Below, piece by piece: positions 7,265-13,208 of a DNA stretch of 13,208 nucleotides. How positions within the stretch are numbered: position 1 is the first letter of the stretch; every line of letters begins with the position of its first letter. The DNA comes from Caldisericia bacterium (lineage in GTDB: Bacteria > Caldisericota > Caldisericia > UBA6126 > JAGPKI01): assembly GCA_018054005.1 (NCBI GenBank), contig JAGPKI010000031.1, positions 1 through 13,208 on the forward strand. Direction: 5' to 3'. The translations under genes and the position numbers were made by a program. The notes under the pieces are model-generated. The model was not told where the DNA came from, made no database searches, and was given only the letters and a program-made list of their open reading frames with translations.

Positions 7265-7960
7265 ATGGAACAAATAAATTTAAAGAAAATACCAATTTAC
7301 ATCTTGAGTAGAAAGTATTATGTTCCTGAGAGCTCAACAATAATTACAGCAATGGAATATGCAGGATTTAAGCTTAAGAAAGGGGTTGGATGTAGAGAAG
7401 GTTTTTGTGGTGCATGTGCCACAATTTACAGGCTTCCTGGAGATTATAAACTTCATGGTGGGCTAGGCTGCCAGACTGTTGTGCAGGAAAATATGCAGAT
7501 TGTTCAAATACCTTATGTCCCCAATCCAAAAGCTATATATGATTTAGAACAATTAGAACCAGACCCACAGGTTTTTTTAGAATATTACCCTGAAACTTTT
7601 AAGTGCCTTTCCTGTAATACTTGCACAAAGATTTGTCCTCAAGATATTCAGGTAATGGATTATGTTCAGGCAGTGGTAAGAGGAGATATTGAAAAAGTAT
7701 CTGAATTATCGTTTGATTGTCTTTCATGCGGCCTTTGTGCTGCACGATGTCCTGCAGAAATAACTCAGTTTAATGTTGCTCTTCTTGCAAGAAGAATTTA
7801 CGGAAAGTATTTATCTAAAAAGGGCAAATTTGTTGAAACAAGAATTAAGGAGATCGAAGAAGGTAAGTATGAGGAAGGATATAAAGAATTAGCAAATATG
7901 CCTAAAGATGATTTAAAGAAAAAATATTTTGAGAGAGATCTCAATTTTGATATAACATAA
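7265..7960 (+). CDS. frdB: Soluble fumarate reductase/succinate dehydrogenase iron-sulfur subunit (TfrB/FrdB-like)
   Basis: A 231-residue iron-sulfur protein of the SdhB/FrdB family. A plant-type [2Fe-2S] motif lies at Cys43, Cys48, Cys51 (GCREGFCGAC) and Cys69 (GLGC). Two dicluster motifs follow: CLSCNTCTKICP (114-125) and CLSCGLCAARCP (152-163). Both have four regular cysteines, so both may be [4Fe-4S]; classical SdhB carries a [3Fe-4S] and a shifted third motif. The protein lacks the C-terminal CCG domain fused in the methanogen thiol:fumarate reductase subunit TfrB; a separate HdrB lies immediately upstream. The start ATG abuts the hdrB stop; the nearest SD-like AAAGGAG is inside hdrB about 15 nt upstream, so reading is probably coupled. 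It relays electrons between HdrABC and the flavoprotein (inference). Confidence 0.9.
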   Translation: MEQINLKKIPIYILSRKYYVPESSTIITAMEYAGFKLKKGVGCREGFCGACATIYRLPGDYKLHGGLGCQTVVQENMQIVQIPYVPNPKAIYDLEQLEPDPQVFLEYYPETFKCLSCNTCTKICPQDIQVMDYVQAVVRGDIEKVSELSFDCLSCGLCAARCPAEITQFNVALLARRIYGKYLSKKGKFVETRIKEIEEGKYEEGYKELANMPKDDLKKKYFERDLNFDIT

Positions 7961-7962
7961 TT

Positions 7963-7967
7963 GGAGG
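7963..7967 (+). promoter_or_regulatory. RBS deciding a GTG start for the flavoprotein
   Basis: GGAGG ends 5 nt before GTG at 7973. The in-frame TTG at 7961 directly follows the previous stop and overlaps this site, so it is an unlikely start. The first in-frame ATG (7991) is 23 nt away. Confidence 0.65.
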
Positions 7968-7972
7968 AAAAA

Positions 7973-9649
7973 GTGGGATACCCGGATTATATGCTTGAAT
8001 CATTAAAAAAAGTTGAAGAAACTCGCCCAAAGAGAGTAGAATATGCTAAGAAGGGCTTACAAAACTTCTTAAAACCTATGAGTGCTATTGAGAGAGAAAA
8101 AATACTCTCAACATATCACCCAGATTATAGTTCAGACGCCAGAAAAATAATAAGAATTGGTCCTAACAGAGGGGATAATTTAACCTCAGAGGTAGTAGAT
8201 GTCCTTGAGAGTCATACAAGATTACCTCGCAATTTTTCGATTGAGCCAGTAGACTACGAAACAGATGTTTTAGTTATAGGTGGTGGAGGTGCCGGCTGTC
8301 AAGCAGCATTATGGGCTTATAAAAATGGCGCTAAAGTTATTATCTCAAATAAATTACGTATTGGAGATTCTAACTCCATGATGTCTCAAGGAGGAATGCA
8401 AGCAGCTGTAAATCCTTCTGATTCACCATTAATACATTATCTTGACGCTATTGGAGGAGGCCACTTTGATAATAAGCCGGAACTAGTTAAAACATTAACT
8501 AAAGAAGCTCCTTTTATTGTGAAGTTCCTTGAAGACCTTGGAGTGATGTGGGATAAGCTGCCTGATGGAAATCCTCAAACAGATTCAGGTGGAGGTGCTT
8601 CAAGAAGGAGAATGCTCTGTTGTAAAGATTATACAGGAGCTGAAATAATGCGTGTTTTAAGAGATGAAGTAAGAAATCACCCTGATGGAATAGAAATATT
8701 GGAATATTCTCCTGCAGTTGAACTAATAAAAGACGAAGAAGGTAAAATAGCTGGTGCTATATTATTTAATATGGAGACTGGCGAATATATAGTAGTAAAA
8801 GCCAAAGTTACTATTATGGCAACAGGTGGCTTCGGAAGATTACATATTAAAGGATACCAAACTACAAATCATTATGGAGCTACAATGGATGGCGTAGTGA
8901 TGGCTTATAGAGCAGGAGCTAAACTTCTGTATATGGATTCAGTACAGTATCATCCTACAGGTTCAATTTATCCCAAGCAAATATTGGGCTTTTTGGTAAC
9001 AGAAAAAATACGTAGTTTTGGAGGACAACCACTTAACAAAGATGGTGAATTATTTGTTTTTCCTTTAGAACCAAGAGATGTTGAATCCTCCGCGTTTATA
9101 AAAGAGTGTAGTGACGGAAAGGGTATAACCACACCTGATGGTCATATGGGAGTATGGCTTGATTCACCTATAATTGAAATATTAAGGGGACCTGGAACAC
9201 TTGAAAAGGCTTTTCCTGCTATGGTTAGACAATTTCAAAGATTTGGTATAGACATTAGAAAGGAACCTATGCTTGTCTACCCCACTCTTCATTATCAAAA
9301 TGGTGGAATAGAAATTGATGAATGGACAAGAACTAATCTTCCAAATCTTCTTACAGCTGGAGAATGCTCTGGAGGAGTTCATGGTAGAAATAGATTAATG
9401 GGTAATTCTGTTCTTGATTATAATGTTTTCGGAAGAAGAGCTGGAATTGAAGCAGCAAGATTGGCTAAAGAGACAGATTTAAAAGGCAAACTAAACATTG
9501 ATCACGTTTGGGCTTATGAAGAGGAGCTTAAGAAAGAGGGTATAGATTCAAAAAGAATCTCTCCGATACTATTACCTGAATATAGAAATATCGACCTGCT
9601 TAAAAGGCATAATAAAGAATTTGATCCATTTATGCCAGCAGGATTATAA
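7973..9649 (+). CDS. frdA: Fumarate reductase/succinate dehydrogenase flavoprotein subunit, soluble type (TfrA/FrdA-like)
   Basis: This is the catalytic FAD subunit that interconverts fumarate and succinate. Numbering is from GTG (558 residues). Residues 1-95 are an extension ahead of the FAD Rossmann motif VLVIGGGGAGCQAA (99-112). The position of the FAD-linking His in SdhA/FrdA (SHT-like motif) is Asn134 (SNSMMSQGG), so FAD should be noncovalent. Active-site positions known from the family are kept: His327 in QYHPTG, Thr343-Glu344, Arg368 in EPRDVESSA (expected proton-donor arginine), His440 in LHYQNGGIEID, and Arg474 in GVHGRNRLMGNS. RGEGG is changed to RSFGG. No signal peptide and no SdhC/D neighbours are seen, which indicates a cytosolic enzyme. 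The C-terminal region is short compared with membrane FrdA. The direction in vivo is not shown by sequence; the anaerobic context favours fumarate reduction. Confidence 0.92.
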   Translation: MGYPDYMLESLKKVEETRPKRVEYAKKGLQNFLKPMSAIEREKILSTYHPDYSSDARKIIRIGPNRGDNLTSEVVDVLESHTRLPRNFSIEPVDYETDVLVIGGGGAGCQAALWAYKNGAKVIISNKLRIGDSNSMMSQGGMQAAVNPSDSPLIHYLDAIGGGHFDNKPELVKTLTKEAPFIVKFLEDLGVMWDKLPDGNPQTDSGGGASRRRMLCCKDYTGAEIMRVLRDEVRNHPDGIEILEYSPAVELIKDEEGKIAGAILFNMETGEYIVVKAKVTIMATGGFGRLHIKGYQTTNHYGATMDGVVMAYRAGAKLLYMDSVQYHPTGSIYPKQILGFLVTEKIRSFGGQPLNKDGELFVFPLEPRDVESSAFIKECSDGKGITTPDGHMGVWLDSPIIEILRGPGTLEKAFPAMVRQFQRFGIDIRKEPMLVYPTLHYQNGGIEIDEWTRTNLPNLLTAGECSGGVHGRNRLMGNSVLDYNVFGRRAGIEAARLAKETDLKGKLNIDHVWAYEEELKKEGIDSKRISPILLPEYRNIDLLKRHNKEFDPFMPAGL

Positions 9650-9678
9650 TTTATTAATAAAATTTTGGGAGGAATAAA

Positions 9679-11133
9679 ATGGAAAAAATTAATCCGGATT
9701 TAAGTAATCTTAGCAAATGTTTTCCTGATAATTTTACAAACGAACAGATCGCAAAAGCACAAACCATTTTTTATAAGAAGTTAGCAGATAGTACTCATCG
9801 ATTTTATGGTGGTAAAGTACAAATTATACCAAAAGTATCGCTTTATGGATTTAACTGGTTTAACGTCTGGTATACTCCAGGAGTATCTAAGGTTTCTACA
9901 ACAATAAGAGATAATAATCTTGAATCATATTCATTATCAAACAGAGGAAATCTTGTTGCTGTTGTAAGTGACTCAACTCGAGTACTTGGAGATGGCGATG
10001 TTACCCCTCCAGGCGGACTTGGGGTTATGGAAGGTAAAGCACTTCTCATGAAATACCTTGGTGGAGTTGATGCAGTAGCTTTATGTATTGATAGCAAAAA
10101 TGAAAAAGGAGAGAATGATCCAGATAAAATAATTGAATTTGTTAAAAGAGTTCAATATAGTTTTGGAGCAATAAACCTTGAAGATATATCTCAACCTAAT
10201 TGCTATAAAGTGCTTGATGTATTAAGAGAAGAATGCGAAATACCAGTATGGCATGACGATCAACAGGGTACGGCTTGTGTTACTTTAGCTGGTCTATTCA
10301 ATTCCTTAAAGCTTGTTAATAAAAAATTAGAAGATGTCAAAATTGTATATTTTGGTGCAGGCTCATCGAATACAACATGCTTAAGATTGAATATAGCTGC
10401 TGGAGCTGATCCTAAAAAAGCTATTATGTTTGACTCAAAAGGTGCTCTTCATAGTGGAAGGAAAGATATAGAAGGGGATAAAAGGTTTTATAGAAAATGG
10501 GAAATTTGCGAAAAAACAAATCCTAATAAAATTGATACAATTGAAGAAGCTATTAAAGGTGCTGATGTGTTGATTTCTCTTTCGAAACCAGGACCAGGGG
10601 TTGTTAAACCAGAATGGATTAAAGCGATGAATGATAAACCTATAATATTTGCTTGTGCAAACCCTGTGCCAGAGATATATCCATATGAAGCAAAAGAAGC
10701 TGGAGCATATATTATTGGAACGGGAAGAGGAGATTTTCCAAACCAGGTAAATAACTCTTTAGGTTTTCCTGGAATTTTAAAGGGCGCTCTTCTTGTTAGA
10801 GCAAGCAAGATAACTGATAATATGGCAATAGCTGCTGCAAAATCACTTGCTAATTTTGCTGAGAAACGTGGAATTAATCCTGATAATATCCTTCCAACAA
10901 TGGAAGAAGCAGGAGTATTTCCAAATGAAGCAGCAGAAGTAGCAAGCCAAGCCATAGCAGATGGAGTAGCAAGGGTTTCTATGAATTGGGATGAAGCATA
11001 TAATAGAGCAAAAGAAGATATAGATTATTCAAGAAATTTAACAAATTTACTTATGGAAAGCGGTTTTATAAAGAAACCACCACAAAGTTTAATTGATGAA
11101 GCTCTTGAGTTTGCTATAAAAGAAGTTTCTTAA
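9679..11133 (+). CDS. Malic enzyme (malate dehydrogenase, oxaloacetate-decarboxylating), divergent subfamily
   Basis: A 484-residue malic enzyme, interconverting malate and pyruvate + CO2 with NAD(P). Family landmarks: HRFYGGKVQIIPK (40-52), catalytic Tyr65 in YTPGV, catalytic Lys120 in VMEGKALL, metal ligands Glu168-Asp169 (INLED) and Asp193/194 (HDDQ), NAD fold GAGSSN (226-231) with DSKG, ANPVPEI (327-333), and GTGRGDFPNQVNNSLGFPGILKGAL (347-371). Deviations: HDDQHG is HDDQQG; the usual GLG-[DN]-IG loop reads LGDGDVTPPGGLG; and the third Rossmann residue is Asn rather than Gly/Ala. Cofactor choice cannot be read from sequence. The start is ATG with GGGAGGA at 9667-9673. The 29-nt gap to the flavoprotein is the longest in the operon. 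With fumarase and fumarate reductase it completes a pyruvate-malate-fumarate-succinate branch. Confidence 0.92.
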   Translation: MEKINPDLSNLSKCFPDNFTNEQIAKAQTIFYKKLADSTHRFYGGKVQIIPKVSLYGFNWFNVWYTPGVSKVSTTIRDNNLESYSLSNRGNLVAVVSDSTRVLGDGDVTPPGGLGVMEGKALLMKYLGGVDAVALCIDSKNEKGENDPDKIIEFVKRVQYSFGAINLEDISQPNCYKVLDVLREECEIPVWHDDQQGTACVTLAGLFNSLKLVNKKLEDVKIVYFGAGSSNTTCLRLNIAAGADPKKAIMFDSKGALHSGRKDIEGDKRFYRKWEICEKTNPNKIDTIEEAIKGADVLISLSKPGPGVVKPEWIKAMNDKPIIFACANPVPEIYPYEAKEAGAYIIGTGRGDFPNQVNNSLGFPGILKGALLVRASKITDNMAIAAAKSLANFAEKRGINPDNILPTMEEAGVFPNEAAEVASQAIADGVARVSMNWDEAYNRAKEDIDYSRNLTNLLMESGFIKKPPQSLIDEALEFAIKEVS

Positions 11134-11134
11134 A

Positions 11135-11554
11135 ATGATTTATAAAAGAATAGCAAACAAAATTATATTTAGAGTTGATAGGGGAGAAGAAATAATAAGC
11201 TCTATTAAGCAAATTTGCAAAGAGAATAATGTTAGCGCAGGGGTAATCTCGGGTATTGGTGCAACAGATAATGCCGAAATTGGTGTTTATGATGTATCAA
11301 AGAAGTTTTATAAGACTGAGAAAATAATGGGTAACCATGAAATTACGAGCTTGCTTGGGAATGTTTCAGTAATGAATGGAGAAACTTATCTTCACCTTCA
11401 TGTAAATCTTGCAAACGATGAATTCAACGTGATTGGTGGACACCTAAATAATGCCATCGTTAGCGGTACATTAGAAGCAGTAATAGATATTATTGATGGA
11501 GAAATTTGTAGAGAAAGAAATGAAGATATAGGCTTAAACCTATTAGCCTTTTAG
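11135..11554 (+). CDS. PPC/DUF296 domain protein
   Basis: A 139-residue stand-alone PPC (plant and prokaryote conserved, DUF296) domain. Signs are an N-terminal GEEIISSIKQICKENNV helix, SAGVISGIGATDNAEIGVYD (34-53), GNVSVMNGETYLHLHV (75-90) and IGGHLNNAIVSGTLEAVI (100-117). His87, His89 and His103 match the three-histidine metal site of bacterial PPC proteins. Its length is normal. Relatives are often annotated as DNA-binding from the plant AT-hook fusions, but this protein has no AT-hook and its molecular role is unknown. The start is 1 nt after the malic enzyme stop (TAA-A-ATG) without a clear ribosome binding site, so it is translationally coupled and belongs to the operon. It is the last gene, facing the convergent minus-strand gene 43 nt away. 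Confidence 0.85.
   Translation: MIYKRIANKIIFRVDRGEEIISSIKQICKENNVSAGVISGIGATDNAEIGVYDVSKKFYKTEKIMGNHEITSLLGNVSVMNGETYLHLHVNLANDEFNVIGGHLNNAIVSGTLEAVIDIIDGEICRERNEDIGLNLLAF
11528..11552 (+). terminator. Weak candidate terminator hairpin at operon end
   Basis: ATAGG (11528-11532) and CCTAT (11539-11543) form a 5-bp stem. Alternatively AGGCT (11530-11534) pairs with AGCCT (11545-11549), followed by only four Ts. Both overlap the 3' end of the coding sequence. The short stems and short T run make this weak. The next 43 nt before the convergent gene hold only an imperfect AGTACT/AGTATT pairing with a long loop. Confidence 0.2.
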
Positions 11555-11597
11555 CTGTATTTCATCAAGTACTGTTTTAAAAAAGTTTATATAGTAT

Positions 11598-13208
11598 TTA
11601 TTGGTTCATAGAGATAATAACTTCCTGAGTTTGAGCAATCCACTTTACTTCTGCTCCTAAACCTTCGCTAATAAATCTTACAGGAACGAATGTTCTGCCG
11701 TTAACTATCTCTGGGGCAGCTAACAATGTATATGGTTTTTTGTTTATAAATGCAGTTGTTTTTCCAATGTCAAGAATTATTTCTTTGTCCCTAAGTCTTA
11801 TAATAACTCTTCCCTTATCAATATTTTGCCATTCAACTTTTGCCCCAAAAGCTTCAGATATAAATCTTATAGGAACAAAGGTAGTACCTTTTTTAATGTA
11901 GGGAGGTGCATCAAGAAGTACAATCTTCCCTCCCATATATGCTTCACTACTCCCTATTTTTAGAGTTATAACAATTGGTGGTTTGGGATTTACTTTTATT
12001 AATATGGGAATTTCAACTTTACCACCATTTGAATCAAGAATGAGGGTATTTTTTATAGTTCCTGGTGTTAAATCGAAAGAATTTAAATAAATTGATAATA
12101 CGCTTTCTTGAGAACTTCTTATTATAAAGTTGATACCACTTAATTTAATTGGAGAAAAATCATCTAAAAAAAATGCTTTACCTTTTAATATGCCTCCACC
12201 AATATTTTTTATAATAATTTTCTTCTCGTATTTTTCACCAACTGTTATCTCTCCCTCAATTGTTTCAACGTTTCCTTCAATTGTTACAAATATTTTTGGT
12301 TGAGCTTCCAATAATTCTATTTGAACCTTAAGTTCTGCATTAAATTCTAAATCTATAGGTATAAAAGTAATTTTTCCGCTATAAGTTTCATAATTTTTAA
12401 GTTGTGAAAAATCAACAGAGATTTCAATTTTCTGCTCTCCGTTAGATGTAAGTTCAAAATTATTTTCACTAACTTTAATCCAGGATGCACTAATATTAAT
12501 ATTCATGGGGATATTTTTATCTATATTATTCTTTATTACTATGTTTATAGGTTCAATTGATAAATTATCAGAATAAACTTTTCCAAAATCTACTACTTCT
12601 CTATCCAGAGTAAAAGGAATAATAGTACTTATTATTAATGGTATCTCAACATTACCACCATTAGAGAGAATTCTCAGTTGACCGGTATGTTCACCTTGAG
12701 TCAAGTTTTTAGTAATAGCAGTTAACCTTATCTCTTCAAAATTGCTTTCAAAACTATCTTTACTTATCACAATCCAATCTACTGTTGGTATAAGCCTTAC
12801 TTTGATTGGACCCTTGTTCTTATTTCCAATTTTTATTGTCGAAATTATTTTATCTCCTATTGAAGCAATTCCAAAGTCAATTACTTCAGGTTCTAAATAA
12901 AGTTCTGGATCTTTTAGAACTTCAAAAGTAATCTTTATTACTTGTGTCCCACCGTTAGAATTTACTGTAATTTTCTCTTCGTACAAATTTGGTTCTAATC
13001 CATTTGTACTTAATTTTATATCTATTTCAGTATATTCAAACTCTTTTAAATTATATTTATCAGGGTCAACACTTATATTTTTTGAAGAAGTTTCAATATC
13101 GATATTTAATAATCCTTCACCGTTATTAAATATTTCAAATTTATCTTCTAAATTATTGTTCTTTCTCATACTTCTAAATTCAATTAAAGTTTTATTAACT
13201 TCGAGAAC
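11598..13208 (-). CDS. Secreted or surface protein with tandem Ig-like repeats and C-terminal stalk (copper amine oxidase N-terminal-like) domain, 5' end outside window
   Basis: The frame is open from the window edge (13208) to TAA at 11598-11600, 536 residues without a visible start. The ATG at 13169 is internal: the 13 codons above it (starting VLEVNKTLIEF) align with the beginning of the next repeat (LYLEPEVIDFG). Four Ig-like units of roughly 100 residues follow each other (about 1-98, 99-196, 197-299, 300-408), with recurring DFG near the start, W-I-x-[VI]-S in the middle (units 2 and 3) and SNGG near the end (units 1, 2 and 4). They resemble BACON/ASPM-SPD-2-Hydin-type repeats. Residues about 409-536 hold two stalk motifs, FVPIRFISEAFGAKVEW and FVPVRFISEGLGAEVKW. 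No copper or oxidase chemistry is implied by this domain. It is probably exported; the signal peptide would lie outside the window. It is convergent with the operon. Confidence 0.85.
   Translation of the reverse strand, partial: VLEVNKTLIEFRSMRKNNNLEDKFEIFNNGEGLLNIDIETSSKNISVDPDKYNLKEFEYTEIDIKLSTNGLEPNLYEEKITVNSNGGTQVIKITFEVLKDPELYLEPEVIDFGIASIGDKIISTIKIGNKNKGPIKVRLIPTVDWIVISKDSFESNFEEIRLTAITKNLTQGEHTGQLRILSNGGNVEIPLIISTIIPFTLDREVVDFGKVYSDNLSIEPINIVIKNNIDKNIPMNINISASWIKVSENNFELTSNGEQKIEISVDFSQLKNYETYSGKITFIPIDLEFNAELKVQIELLEAQPKIFVTIEGNVETIEGEITVGEKYEKKIIIKNIGGGILKGKAFFLDDFSPIKLSGINFIIRSSQESVLSIYLNSFDLTPGTIKNTLILDSNGGKVEIPILIKVNPKPPIVITLKIGSSEAYMGGKIVLLDAPPYIKKGTTFVPIRFISEAFGAKVEWQNIDKGRVIIRLRDKEIILDIGKTTAFINKKPYTLLAAPEIVNGRTFVPVRFISEGLGAEVKWIAQTQEVIISMNQ

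Noticed and set aside
10488..10955. 155-codon minus-strand frame inside the malic enzyme gene
   Set aside because: Antisense shadow; the plus strand encodes conserved malic enzyme motifs throughout.
11568..11598. Bidirectional terminator from AGTACT/AGTATT pairing
   Set aside because: A 6-bp stem with a G-U pair and a 19-nt loop is too weak; T runs are short and not placed directly after the stem.
13167..13169. ATG as the start of the Ig/stalk protein
   Set aside because: The frame is open to the window edge and the residues above the ATG belong to the first repeat; no ribosome binding site precedes it (GAATTTAGAAGT).

Overview
The window is AT-rich bacterial DNA. It holds one long plus-strand operon (1674-11554, ten genes, gaps of 29 nt or less, one overlap), flanked by two minus-strand genes for envelope or secreted proteins that run off the window edges. 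The contents point to an anaerobic low-GC bacterium: oxygen-sensitive two-subunit class I fumarase, complete methanogen-type heterodisulfide reductase subunits, a soluble fumarate reductase pair, and a stalk-type 'copper amine oxidase N-terminal' domain of the kind common in Bacillota and deep-branching thermophilic phyla. The exact phylum cannot be fixed from the window.

Layout. Positions 1-1032 (minus) hold the N-terminal 344 codons of a membrane-anchored protein with a gluzincin-like peptidase domain whose zinc motif looks degenerate. Positions 1036-1673 are a very AT-rich divergent intergenic region with promoter candidates only. The operon reads: GcvH-like lipoyl carrier, fumarase alpha and beta, HdrA (with a C-terminal MvhD-like domain), HdrC, HdrB, fumarate reductase/succinate dehydrogenase iron-sulfur subunit, its flavoprotein, malic enzyme, and a small PPC/DUF296 protein. 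Positions 11598-13208 (minus) hold the C-terminal part of a protein with tandem Ig-like repeats and two stalk motifs. Its apparent ATG at 13169 is internal, because the frame is open to the window edge.

How the genes work together (inference). Malic enzyme interconverts pyruvate + CO2 and malate, fumarase interconverts malate and fumarate, and the flavoprotein/iron-sulfur pair interconverts fumarate and succinate. No membrane anchor (SdhC/D) or cytochrome is encoded, so the fumarate/succinate enzyme is probably soluble and wired to HdrABC. HdrB keeps all ten cysteines for two noncubane clusters, so a disulfide or dithiol is a plausible electron partner. A lipoyl-bearing GcvH-like protein is the first gene, with no glycine-cleavage genes nearby. 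The most interesting reading is therefore a bacterial counterpart of the methanogen thiol:fumarate reductase/heterodisulfide reductase couple, with protein-bound lipoate as the candidate dithiol in place of CoM-SH/CoB-SH. The MvhD-like domain of HdrA has lost most cysteines of its [2Fe-2S] site, so the electron entry route probably differs from the methanogen hydrogenase complex.
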